Source: Pseudomonadota bacterium (GTDB taxonomy: Bacteria; Pseudomonadota; Alphaproteobacteria; Rhizobiales; Devosiaceae). From it: a DNA stretch of 64,000 nt. The DNA lies in the NCBI GenBank assembly GCA_023388175.1, contig JAEWGT010000011.1:1-64000 (forward strand). Reading direction: 5' to 3'. The position numbers and the translations under genes were made by a program. Positions 8,095 through 15,973 of the stretch are shown here, one piece after another (the first letter of the stretch is position 1; the number at the start of each line of letters is the position of its first letter). The notes beneath the pieces are model-generated. The model made no database searches. It was not told the origin of the DNA and was given only the letters and a program-made list of their open reading frames with translations.

Positions 8095-9165
8095 ATGTCT
8101 TCTCCTGCCGCCTTTAAACATCCCCTTGCCGCGACCGTCCTGACCCTTGCCGTCTCTGCCATGGGGGGCGCAATTGCCCATGTCATCGGCCTGCCGGCCG
8201 GCTGGCTGATGGGGGGCGCGCTGGCCGTGACGATTGCGGCCATGCTGGGCATGCCAGTGGCCATGCCCGACAGGCTGCGCGACGTTGTCTTCGTTCTGAT
8301 CGGCATGAGCATGGGCGCAAGCGTCGCGCCGGATTCGCTGACGCTGCTGGCAAGCTGGCCGATCTCCATTGCGGCGCTGGCCCTGGAATTGGTCATTATC
8401 GTCGCTGCCACCGGCTGGATGCTGACGCGCGTTTTCAAACTCGATCCGGGCACCGCCTATCTCAGCTCATTCCCCGGCCATCTGTCTTTCGTCATGGGGA
8501 TCGCCGCCACCGGCGTCGGCAATAGCCGGCAGATCGTCATCATTCAGGTCATCCGCATCCTGATGCTGACCATCGCCGTGCCGATCGGCGCGGTTTTCCT
8601 GCCCATCGATCATTTCCCCCCGCCCGAGGCGAGCGCCTTTCTCTCGCCGCTGCAACTGGTTCTGCTGGCCGCAGGATGCGTGCTGGCCGGGCTGGCTTTC
8701 ATCTGGCTCAAAGTGCCCGCGGGCATGGTGCTGGGAGCGATGGCGGCAGCGACGGCGGCCAAGCTGGGCGGGCTTTACACCGAGGCCATGCCAGCGCCAC
8801 TGGTGGTGATCACCTTCGTCATGACCGGCGCTTTGATTGGCTCGCGTTTCAAGGGCATTACCCGCGCCGAGTTTGCGGCGGCGGCCAAGGGTGGCCTGAT
8901 CGCAACCGGCATGACATTGGGCATCGTGACGCTGATGACCTTCGGTGTCGCTCAATTGGTGGACATGCCTTTCGGCCAGATATGGCTGGGCCTGTCGCCC
9001 GGTGCGCTCGAAGGCATGGGCGCCCTGGGCATTGCGCTGGGCTATGACACCGCCTTCATTGCCGCTCATCACGTCTTGCGACTGCTCATGCTGAGCTTTG
9101 CCATCCCTGCAGTGGTCGTGCTGGTGCGCTGGCAGGAGAAAAAGGCGCAGGAAAGCCGCATTTGA
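8095..9165 (+). CDS. AbrB family transmembrane protein (putative ammonia monooxygenase family)
   Basis: This 356-aa hydrophobic protein has about ten membrane segments arranged as two similar halves, each with a GGALA or GMVLGAM-type glycine-rich motif (GLPAGWLMGGALA, KVPAGMVLGAM). This matches the AbrB duplication family. Some members are annotated as ammonia monooxygenase, but that label has little support; a transporter is likelier. AGGAAGGGG lies upstream of the ATG. It sits 88 bp downstream of the amidohydrolase gene and may be co-transcribed. Confidence 0.85.
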   Translation: MSSPAAFKHPLAATVLTLAVSAMGGAIAHVIGLPAGWLMGGALAVTIAAMLGMPVAMPDRLRDVVFVLIGMSMGASVAPDSLTLLASWPISIAALALELVIIVAATGWMLTRVFKLDPGTAYLSSFPGHLSFVMGIAATGVGNSRQIVIIQVIRILMLTIAVPIGAVFLPIDHFPPPEASAFLSPLQLVLLAAGCVLAGLAFIWLKVPAGMVLGAMAAATAAKLGGLYTEAMPAPLVVITFVMTGALIGSRFKGITRAEFAAAAKGGLIATGMTLGIVTLMTFGVAQLVDMPFGQIWLGLSPGALEGMGALGIALGYDTAFIAAHHVLRLLMLSFAIPAVVVLVRWQEKKAQESRI

Positions 9166-9193
9166 GCGTCATGGAACGGCAAAGGAGTTTGCC

Positions 9194-9496
9194 ATGCTGA
9201 TCCGCGCTTTTGCCACCCTGGCCCTCGGGCTCGTCCTCACCACGACCGCGCAGGCTTCGGCTGAATGCTACGCCAACAGGCCCGGCGCGCATGTCTCGTT
9301 CGGCATCAGTATCGGCGGCGAGTTCACCCAGGAGCAGAAGGACCGCTTCACCCTGATGGAGTTGCAACGCATGGGCGTCGATGCCACCCGCGTTGAAATG
9401 TGGGGTGGCTGTATCAGGGCCTTCGTCCGCAAGCCGGGCGGCGGCGAAGAAATGCAGTTCTTTCACCCGCAGAGTCTTGAGCGGGTGATGCTTTAG
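9194..9496 (+). CDS. Small secreted protein of unknown function
   Basis: This 100-aa protein has a clear signal peptide (MLIRAFATLALGLVLTTTAQASA). The mature part is short with two cysteines (SAECYANR and WGGCIRAF), probably forming a disulfide in the periplasm. A good ribosome binding site (AAAGGAG) precedes the ATG at 9194. No family was recognised. It follows the AbrB gene closely and may share its transcript. Confidence 0.75.
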   Translation: MLIRAFATLALGLVLTTTAQASAECYANRPGAHVSFGISIGGEFTQEQKDRFTLMELQRMGVDATRVEMWGGCIRAFVRKPGGGEEMQFFHPQSLERVML

Positions 9497-9530
9497 GGAG
9501 CGGGCTTGGATTTCGGCTCCTCGACGGATC

Positions 9531-9609
9531 GTCACCCTCGGGCTTGACCCGAGGGCTCTTGCGAAAGCCGCAGCAAACAAAGACCCCTCGGGTCAAGCCC
9601 GAGGGTGAC
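9531..9609. repeat. Long perfect inverted repeat, family B (25-bp arms)
   Basis: The arms at 9531-9555 and 9585-9609 are perfect complements around 29 nt; their core is CTCGGGCTTGACCCGAGGG. The element lies between two convergent genes, so it may also terminate transcription both ways. Related mosaics with a CGGGCTTG or CGAAGGCC core occur near 21184, 33285 and 57143. Confidence 0.85.
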
Positions 9610-9649
9610 GAGCGGTGGTTTGGAGGGTGAGCAGGAGTCGCTACGCCCC

Positions 9650-11272
9650 TTAGGAAACCACACCCTCACCAGCCGGAGCCGGTAGCACTGCAAAACCATT
9701 GGGGCCCAGCGCCAGCTCGGCGCCGGAGAGTTCGGCATTGTGGCTGATCGGCTCCAGCGCGAGATCCACCCCGGCAAGGCTGACCGAACGAGGCTCGGGT
9801 GACAGGTTGAACACGCAGATCAGGTCCTTGTTGCCATCTGTCCGGGCATAGGCCAGCACCGGCTCGTCGCAGTCGAAAAAGCGGATGTCGCCGGTCTTGA
9901 GGGCGGGATGGTTTTTACGCCAGCCAAGGATCTGCCGGTAATACTGCAGGGTCGATCCCTTGTCGGCTTCCTGCATGTCGACGCTGAGCGCGGTGGCCGC
10001 ATGCTTGATCGGCAACCACGGTCTGCCATGAGTGAAGCCGGCATGGGGCAGGCTGTGCTGCCAGGGCATGGGCGTGCGGCAGCCGTCGCGTCCCTTGTCC
10101 TCGGGCCAGAAGCGGATGCCGCGTGGATCGGTCAGGTCCTCATAGAGAATATCGGCCTCCGGCAGGCCCAGTTCCTCGCCCTGATACAGCCCGGCAGAGC
10201 CCTTGAGGGTCAGCATCAGTGCAATGGCCTGGCGCGACAAATCGGCCGGCGAGACGCTGTGTGGCGCCCAGCGGGTCATGTGGCGGATGACATCGTGATT
10301 GGAAAAGCTCCAGCAGGGCCAGCCGGTGGAGCCATCGGCAAAAAACGCTTCGACCTTGCCCCGGAAATGGGCAGCGGAGAATTTCGGACCCAGGAAGTCG
10401 AATGAGTAACACATGTGGAGCAGGTCAGAGCCCGATGTGTATTGCCGCATCAGTTCCAGGCCGCGCTCGTCATCGCCCACTTCGCCAACCGTGGTGACAC
10501 CGGGATAATCATCCATCATGGCGCGCACCTTGCGCAGCCAGTTCACATTCTCCGGCTGGCTCTTGGAGAATTGGTGGCTCTGCATGTCATAGGGATTGGT
10601 CGCGGGCTTGCCCTTGAGCGCGGCCAGCGGCGGGTTGGAACGCAGCTTGGCGTCATGGAAATAGTAATTGACCGTGTCGAGCCGGAACCCGTCGAGCCCC
10701 CGGTCCAGCCAGAAGCGCATGACCTCGATCACCGCATCCTGCACAGCCGGATTATGGAAATTGAGGTCGGGCTGCGAGGTAAGGAAATTGTGCAGGTAAT
10801 ATTGCTTGCGCGCCGTATGCCATTCCCAGGCTGAGCCGCCGAAGACCGAAAGCCAGTTGTTTGGCGGGGTGCCGTCGGGATTGGCATCGGCCCAGACATA
10901 CCAGTCTGCCCTGGCGTTTTCACGGTTCAAGGCAGATTCGAGGAACCAGGGATGGAGCGAAGACGTGTGGCTGACCACTTGGTCCATGATGACCTTGAGG
11001 CCGAGCGCATGGGCCTTTTCGATCAGCAGGTCGAAATCCTGCAGCGAGCCGAAGAGCGGATCGACCTGCATATAGTCGGACACGTCATAGCCCATATCGG
11101 CCTGCGGCGACTGGGTGATGGGGGAGAGCCAGATGCAGTCGACCCCCAGACTGGCAATGTGGTCGAGCCGGTCGATAATGCCGGGCAGGTCGCCCACGCC
11201 ATCGCCATTGCTATCCTGAAACGAGCGCGGATAGACCTGATAGATCACTCCGCCGCGCCACCATTCGGTCAT
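9650..11272 (-). CDS. GH13 family alpha-glucosidase
   Basis: This 540-aa enzyme of the oligo-1,6-glucosidase/alpha-glucosidase branch of GH13 has a complete catalytic triad: nucleophile D199 in GFRLDTVN, acid/base E264 in GEVGDD and D327 in FSNHDV. DQVVSHTS at conserved region I has Ser where most GH13 enzymes have Asn, as in some marine alpha-glucosidases. The N-terminal barrel begins WWRGGVIYQVYPRSF, and a C-terminal beta domain ends the protein. No signal peptide is seen. ATG 11272 is chosen because AAGGAG lies 10 nt upstream and the extension before it is not conserved-looking. It hydrolyses alpha-glucosides in the cytoplasm. Confidence 0.94.
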   Translation of the reverse strand: MTEWWRGGVIYQVYPRSFQDSNGDGVGDLPGIIDRLDHIASLGVDCIWLSPITQSPQADMGYDVSDYMQVDPLFGSLQDFDLLIEKAHALGLKVIMDQVVSHTSSLHPWFLESALNRENARADWYVWADANPDGTPPNNWLSVFGGSAWEWHTARKQYYLHNFLTSQPDLNFHNPAVQDAVIEVMRFWLDRGLDGFRLDTVNYYFHDAKLRSNPPLAALKGKPATNPYDMQSHQFSKSQPENVNWLRKVRAMMDDYPGVTTVGEVGDDERGLELMRQYTSGSDLLHMCYSFDFLGPKFSAAHFRGKVEAFFADGSTGWPCWSFSNHDVIRHMTRWAPHSVSPADLSRQAIALMLTLKGSAGLYQGEELGLPEADILYEDLTDPRGIRFWPEDKGRDGCRTPMPWQHSLPHAGFTHGRPWLPIKHAATALSVDMQEADKGSTLQYYRQILGWRKNHPALKTGDIRFFDCDEPVLAYARTDGNKDLICVFNLSPEPRSVSLAGVDLALEPISHNAELSGAELALGPNGFAVLPAPAGEGVVS

Positions 11273-11419
11273 AGAAACACTCCTTGCCAAATCGGCATGC
11301 TTTGCGCGCAGGCTATCGGGTTCCGAGCGGCCTGTTAATCGGGCACGATGCACGGCAGGATTTCATTTTGCTGTCGAAGACCAGCTTGCTCATCCGTCGG
11401 AAACGCGAAGGAGAACCAC

Positions 11420-11758
11420 ATGCCTCACATCCTGCGCGCCGCTGACCGCCCGCCATCCGCAAGCCGCACGATCCGCTTCGAGGGCGGTGCATTCGGCACC
11501 CCCATTTCGTTTTTTGCCGTGGACAATGAGCCCGGGCAGGGGCCGGGCCTGCACACCCACCCCTATGCCGAAACCTGGGTGGTGCGGCGCGGCCGGGCCG
11601 AAGTGGTGATCGGCGCCGAAATGTTCGAGGTCGGGCCCGGCGACATAGCGGTTGCGCCTGCGGGTGTGCCGCACAAGTTCACCAATCTCGGCCCGGACCG
11701 GCTGGATATCGTGTGCATTCACGCCGCAGGCGAGATTGTGCAGGTCAATCTGGACTAG
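11420..11758 (+). CDS. Cupin domain protein
   Basis: This 112-aa single-domain cupin has the first metal motif in GPGLHTHPYAETWVV (His, His, Glu) and the second in PAGVPHKFTNLG. The GDIAVAPAG turn between them is standard. Metal-binding cupins of this size can be enzymes or sugar or ligand sensors, and nothing here decides the role. The ATG at 11420 follows GAAGGAGAA. It diverges from the alpha-glucosidase gene, so the two may share a control region. Confidence 0.85.
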   Translation: MPHILRAADRPPSASRTIRFEGGAFGTPISFFAVDNEPGQGPGLHTHPYAETWVVRRGRAEVVIGAEMFEVGPGDIAVAPAGVPHKFTNLGPDRLDIVCIHAAGEIVQVNLD

Positions 11759-11802
11759 AACCGATCAGTGTATCTGTCGTGACGGACGACAGACATGACG
11801 GT

Positions 11803-12732
11803 CTAGACCACCGCGCTGATCAGTGGCTCTCCTGCGAAATGGCGGTCAAGATTGGCGACCAGCAATGCGCCCATGGCGTCGCGGGTCTGGTGTGTGGCGC
11901 TGCCCTGATGCGGCGAGAGCACGACATTGTCGAGCCCGAGCAGCGCTTCGGGCACCTGCGGCTCCTTCTCGAACACGTCCAGCGCCGCGCCGCCCAGCCC
12001 GCCATTCCGCAAGAGCTCCACCATGGCGGGCTCATCGATCAGCGTGCCGCGCGCCACATTGACGATCGCGCCATTGGGGCCGAGCGCTTCGAGCACCTTG
12101 CGGCTGACAATGCCTTCCGTGCCCTTGCCGCCCGGCGCGATGACCACCAGCCAGTCGCTGTCGCGCGCCATGTCTTCGAGGCTGTCATAATAGATATAGG
12201 GCGTGTTCTGCTGCTGGCTGCGGCCATGATAGACGACGCGCATCTTCATGGCTTGCAGGCGCGTGGCGATTTCCTTGCCGATGCGGCCAAGCCCGAGAAT
12301 GCCAACTGTCTTGCCGGTGAGCTCGGAGAAGAGGCCGAAATTGCCACCCGGCCATTTTCCCTGGCGCACGAACTGGTCCGATTGCGGAATGCGGCGGGCG
12401 AGGGAGATCATTAGCCCGACGGTCAGTTCCGCCACCGCGTCATTGAGCACGTCTGGCGTATTGGTGACGCGGATATTGCGGGCCTTGGCCCCGGCAATGT
12501 CGATATTGTCATAGCCGACGCCGAAGCTGGCGATAATTTCGAGGTTGGGCAGCTTGTCCATAAGATCGGCCTGCACGCCTGCCCCGGCATGGGCGCGAAT
12601 ACGCGCGCCGTTATCGGCCAGCCACCCGTCTTTGTCTGCGATCTCGTGCAGCTTGTGAACGGTGTAGCGTTCGGCCAGGGCCTGTTCGCAGGATGCGAGA
12701 AGCGGATGGGTCTGGATAATCTCGATGGTCAT
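11803..12732 (-). CDS. D-isomer-specific 2-hydroxyacid dehydrogenase
   Basis: This 309-aa member of the NAD(P)-dependent D-2-hydroxyacid dehydrogenase family has the nucleotide motif GILGLGRIGKEIA, the catalytic Arg in NVARGTLID, Glu in DVFEKEPQ and His in LSPHQGSAT. It interconverts 2-oxo and D-2-hydroxy acids; glyoxylate or hydroxypyruvate reductase activity is plausible. ATG 12732 has GAGGAG upstream. It lies tail to tail with the cupin gene. Confidence 0.93.
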   Translation of the reverse strand: MTIEIIQTHPLLASCEQALAERYTVHKLHEIADKDGWLADNGARIRAHAGAGVQADLMDKLPNLEIIASFGVGYDNIDIAGAKARNIRVTNTPDVLNDAVAELTVGLMISLARRIPQSDQFVRQGKWPGGNFGLFSELTGKTVGILGLGRIGKEIATRLQAMKMRVVYHGRSQQQNTPYIYYDSLEDMARDSDWLVVIAPGGKGTEGIVSRKVLEALGPNGAIVNVARGTLIDEPAMVELLRNGGLGGAALDVFEKEPQVPEALLGLDNVVLSPHQGSATHQTRDAMGALLVANLDRHFAGEPLISAVV

Positions 12733-12881
12733 GAAATGGAGTCTCCTCTTGGCGGTAGAGTAACGGCGCGGGCGCAGCAGGCCAAGGGCAGAGGAATGAT
12801 TTACCGTACGCCAAGACACCAGCTTGTCAGGCAAAGGTCAGGCTCACACTATCTCACCACACAGGTGGAGGGTTCGACGTC

Positions 12882-13640
12882 TTGGCGACGGAAAAACGGT
12901 CTGACCGGTTGGCTGTGCTCATTGATGCCGACAACGCATCGGCGCGGATAGCCGATGGCCTCTTCGAGGAAATCGCCAGAATAGGCGAGGCCAGCGTGCG
13001 ACGCATCTACGGCGACTTCGCCAGTCCACGGACCAAAATGTGGGCCGAACTGCTTTCACGGCACGCCATTATTCCTCAGCAGCAATTCGCCTATACGATT
13101 GGCAAGAATGCGTCGGACATCACACTGGTCATCGACGCCATGGATCTGCTCCATACGGGCCGTTTTGACGGTTTCTGCCTTGTATCTTCGGACAGCGATT
13201 TTACCCGGCTGGCAGCCCGCATCCGCGAGCAGGGTGTCGCGGTGTTCGGGTTTGGCGAACAGAAAACCCCGGAGAGTTTCCGACAGGCCTGCCACCGTTT
13301 CATCTACACGGAAAATCTGCTGGCTCCTGGGCCGGGTGAGACAATAGCCGCACGCGGCGCGGCCTCACAAAGCCCGCCCAGCAAGGCCGTTCCCATTCTG
13401 AAAAAGGCCATCGCGCAGATCGGCAGCGACGACGGCTGGGCCAATCTTGGCGAGGTGGGCAGCCAATTGGCCAAGCTGGCGCCAGACTTCGATTCACGCA
13501 GCTATGGTTTCACCAAGCTCAGGGACCTGGTACAGAAAACCAGCCTGTTCGATATCGAAAAGCTCGAAAATGGCGGTATCCGTATTCGGGAGCGCAAGGC
13601 CAGGACTGCCAAAGTGACACGTCTCAAGGCCAGCGCCTGA
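12882..13640 (+). CDS. NYN domain protein with C-terminal LOTUS/OST-HTH domain
   Basis: This 252-aa protein has an N-terminal NYN (LabA/PIN-like) nuclease-type domain at about 8-150, with acidic residues in VLIDADNAS, LVIDAMDL and LVSSDSDFTRLA. A C-terminal winged-helix OST-HTH/LOTUS domain occupies about 165-235 (VPILKKAIAQIGSDDGWANLG to FDIEKLENGGIRI). NYN domains are predicted metal-dependent RNases and LOTUS domains bind RNA, so an RNA-processing role is likely but unproven. The start is TTG at 12882; GGTGGAGGG lies about 10 nt upstream and no ATG is available before conserved residues. Confidence 0.87.
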   Translation: MATEKRSDRLAVLIDADNASARIADGLFEEIARIGEASVRRIYGDFASPRTKMWAELLSRHAIIPQQQFAYTIGKNASDITLVIDAMDLLHTGRFDGFCLVSSDSDFTRLAARIREQGVAVFGFGEQKTPESFRQACHRFIYTENLLAPGPGETIAARGAASQSPPSKAVPILKKAIAQIGSDDGWANLGEVGSQLAKLAPDFDSRSYGFTKLRDLVQKTSLFDIEKLENGGIRIRERKARTAKVTRLKASA

Positions 13641-13644
13641 GATT

Positions 13645-14031
13645 TCAGCCCACCGCTCCCACGCTCACCGGGGCACGGTTTTCATGCTCTTCGTCGGTGA
13701 AAACCCGTGAGCGTGTCAGGAACCGCCGCTCGGTGCCGTTGTCGAGGCTGAACATGCCGCCGCGGCCGGGTATGGCGTCGATGATCAGTTGGGTATGCTG
13801 CCAATAGTCGAACTGGCTGGGCGACATATAGAAGGGGGCGCCGCCGATTTCACCCATCTTCACGTCGCGGTCTCCGATGAGAAACTCGCCCTTGGGATAG
13901 CACATGGGCGAGGAGCCGTCGCAACAGCCGCCGGACTGGTGGAACATGATGTCGCCGTGACGCGCCCTGATCTCCTCGATCAGTGCGAGAGCGGCTTGGG
14001 TGGCTACGACGCGGGGAACCGGATCGGTCAT
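13645..14031 (-). CDS. DUF779 protein associated with acetaldehyde dehydrogenase
   Basis: This 128-aa protein begins with TDPVPRVVATQAALALIEEI and contains HQSGGCCDGSSPMCYP, the cysteine-rich core of DUF779. The family nearly always sits beside Aco/AldB-type aldehyde dehydrogenases; its biochemical role is unknown. Here it is 216 bp downstream of the aldehyde dehydrogenase gene on the same strand, with a GC hairpin between, and is probably in the same sigma-54 regulon. Confidence 0.9.
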   Translation of the reverse strand: MTDPVPRVVATQAALALIEEIRARHGDIMFHQSGGCCDGSSPMCYPKGEFLIGDRDVKMGEIGGAPFYMSPSQFDYWQHTQLIIDAIPGRGGMFSLDNGTERRFLTRSRVFTDEEHENRAPVSVGAVG

Positions 14032-14139
14032 GTCTTGGTCTCCAGTGCGGCTGATGCAATCATTCCGGCGGACGCCCGTAAGTGTGGGGGAGAGACGGGT
14101 CTGTAGGGTGGGGCCCTGCCCGCCGGAATGAACTGGTGT

Positions 14140-14161
14140 GCCCCCGGGCGGACCCGGGGGC
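14140..14161. terminator. GC-rich hairpin between aldehyde dehydrogenase and DUF779 genes
   Basis: GCCCCCGGG, a 4-nt loop and CCCGGGGGC form a perfect 9-bp stem. No T-run follows on either strand, so it may be an attenuating hairpin or an mRNA stabiliser rather than a full terminator. Confidence 0.4.
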
Positions 14162-14247
14162 TGCGCTGAGGGAGGAGCGCGTGTCTTTCTGGCGTTCGTG
14201 CCAGCGTTGCTCTGTCAGCCCGGCGGGTGCCGGACGCCGACAGATCC

Positions 14248-15768
14248 CTAGAAAAAGCCCAGCTTTTTGGGGCTGTAGCTCACCAGCATGTTCTTGGTCT
14301 GCTGGTAATGGTCGAGCATCATGCGGTGGTTTTCGCGGCCAATGCCCGATTGCTTGTAACCGCCAAATGCCGCGTGGGCTGGATAGGCGTGGTAGCAATT
14401 GGTCCAGACGCGGCCGGCCTGGATGCCGCGCCCGAAGCGATAGGCGCGGTTGCCATTGCGGGTCCACACACCGGCGCCGAGGCCGTAAAGCGTATCATTG
14501 GCGATAGCGAGGGCTTCGTCTTCATCCTTGAAGGTGGTGACCGATACGACCGGCCCGAAGATTTCCTCCTGGAAGATGCGCATCTTGTTGTGCCCGGCAA
14601 AGACGGTGGGCTTGACGTAATGGCCGCCGGCCAGATCGCCCTCGAACACATTGCGCTCGCCACCCGTCAACACCTTGGCGCCTTCCTGCTTGCCGACATC
14701 GAGATAGGAGAGGATCTTCTCCAGCTGCTCGGAGGATGCCTGCGCGCCGATCATCGTCGCATCGTCGAGCGGAGAGCCTGCCTTGATGGCTTCAACGCGC
14801 TTGATGGCGCGCTCCATGAAGCGTTCATAAACGCTCTCCTGGACCAGCGCGCGGCTGGGGCAGGTGCAGACTTCGCCCTGGTTGAGCGCGAACATGGTGA
14901 AGCCTTCGAGCGCCTTGTCGAAGAAATCGTCATCTTCGTCCACCACGTCCTTGAAGAAGATATTCGGCGATTTGCCGCCCAGTTCCAGCGTTACCGGAAT
15001 GAGGTTCTGGCTGGCATATTGCATGATCAGCCGTCCCGTCGTCGTCTCGCCGGTAAAGGCGATCTTGGCGATGCGGTTGGACGAGGCCAGCGGCTTGCCA
15101 GCTTCAAGACCGAACCCGTTGACGATGTTGAGCACGCCCGGCGGGATCAGGTCTTCGATCAGTTCCATGAGAAGCAGGATCGAGGCCGGGGTCTGCTCGG
15201 CAGGCTTGAGCACCACTGCATTGCCCGCTGCCAGAGCCGGGGCCAGTTTCCAGGTCGCCATCAGGATCGGGAAGTTCCACGGAATGATCTGCCCGACAAC
15301 ACCCAGCGGCTCATGGAAATGATAGGCAATGGTGTCGTGGTCGATCTCTGAAATCCCGCCTTCCTGCGCGCGGATGGCGCCCGCGAAATAGCGGAAATGG
15401 TCCACGGCCAGCGGAATGTCGGCAGCCTTGGTTTCGCGGATCGGCTTGCCATTGTCCCAGGTTTCGGCCAGCGCGATGAGCTCGAGATTGTCCTCGATAC
15501 GATCGGCGATCTTGTTAAGCATATTGGCACGCTCGGCCGGGGATGTACGGCCCCAGGCGGGCGCGGCCTTGTGTGCGGCGTCGAGCGCGCGCTCGATGTC
15601 GGCGGCCTTGCCGCGTGCGACTTCGCAGATCACCTGGCCGGTGATGGGTGAGGTGTTTTCAAACGTTTCGCCATCGGCGGCGTCCACCCATTGCCCGCCG
15701 ATATAGTTGCCATATTTGGCCTTGTAGGGCGATTTGGTGCGTTGGCCGATAAATTCGGGCTTGTTCAA
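14248..15768 (-). CDS. NAD-dependent acetaldehyde dehydrogenase (AcoD/AldB type)
   Basis: This 506-aa aldehyde dehydrogenase has [21 protein letters not shown] for the nucleotide, the general base in TLELGGKSP (E262) and the catalytic cysteine in [11 protein letters not shown] (C301). Length and the [19 protein letters not shown] start match the AcoD/AldB group, which oxidises acetaldehyde and other short aldehydes to acids. The start is TTG at 15768: GGGAGGA lies at ideal distance, whereas the in-frame ATG further up would lie at the sigma-54 start site. It is driven by the -24/-12 promoter at 15805-15819 and the divergent activator. Confidence 0.95.
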   Translation of the reverse strand: MNKPEFIGQRTKSPYKAKYGNYIGGQWVDAADGETFENTSPITGQVICEVARGKAADIERALDAAHKAAPAWGRTSPAERANMLNKIADRIEDNLELIALAETWDNGKPIRETKAADIPLAVDHFRYFAGAIRAQEGGISEIDHDTIAYHFHEPLGVVGQIIPWNFPILMATWKLAPALAAGNAVVLKPAEQTPASILLLMELIEDLIPPGVLNIVNGFGLEAGKPLASSNRIAKIAFTGETTTGRLIMQYASQNLIPVTLELGGKSPNIFFKDVVDEDDDFFDKALEGFTMFALNQGEVCTCPSRALVQESVYERFMERAIKRVEAIKAGSPLDDATMIGAQASSEQLEKILSYLDVGKQEGAKVLTGGERNVFEGDLAGGHYVKPTVFAGHNKMRIFQEEIFGPVVSVTTFKDEDEALAIANDTLYGLGAGVWTRNGNRAYRFGRGIQAGRVWTNCYHAYPAHAAFGGYKQSGIGRENHRMMLDHYQQTKNMLVSYSPKKLGFF

Positions 15769-15804
15769 GGCTTCCTCCCTTGGTTCTTGAATGACAGCCA
15801 CAGA

Positions 15805-15819
15805 GCAATGGCCGTGCCA
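15805..15819 (-). promoter_or_regulatory. Sigma-54 (-24/-12) promoter of the aldehyde dehydrogenase gene
   Basis: On the minus strand TGGCACGGCCATTGC matches the RpoN consensus TGGCAC-N5-TTGC, with the essential GG and GC exactly 10 bp apart. Transcription would start near 15793, about 25 nt before the TTG start at 15768. The divergent gene encodes a sigma-54 activator, which supports the call. Confidence 0.9.
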
Positions 15820-15883
15820 ATGTAGCCAAGCGCTTGATTTGAAAGCCCAAGTCTTCGTGAAGCTGCTTTCGCTTTACAGCGAC

Positions 15884-15944
15884 GCCATTGCGGCGCAACA
15901 CTTTGCAACAACCGGGAACGATGGTGGATGCAACATATGTTGCA
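15884..15944. promoter_or_regulatory. Putative upstream activator sites for the AcoR-type regulator
   Basis: A perfect palindrome TGCAACATATGTTGCA lies at 15929-15944. Related GCAACA half-sites lie at 15895-15900 and 15905-15910, next to TTGCGGCGCAA at 15888-15898. They are roughly 90-150 bp upstream of the predicted sigma-54 start, the usual distance for enhancer-binding proteins, and just before the activator gene, allowing autoregulation. Confidence 0.6.
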
Positions 15945-15973
15945 AACTGCCACAACTGGGATGGAGGACGAGA

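Noticed and set aside
6846..8453. 535-codon minus-strand frame opposite the amidohydrolase gene
   Set aside because: Antisense shadow; the plus strand carries complete M20 motifs.
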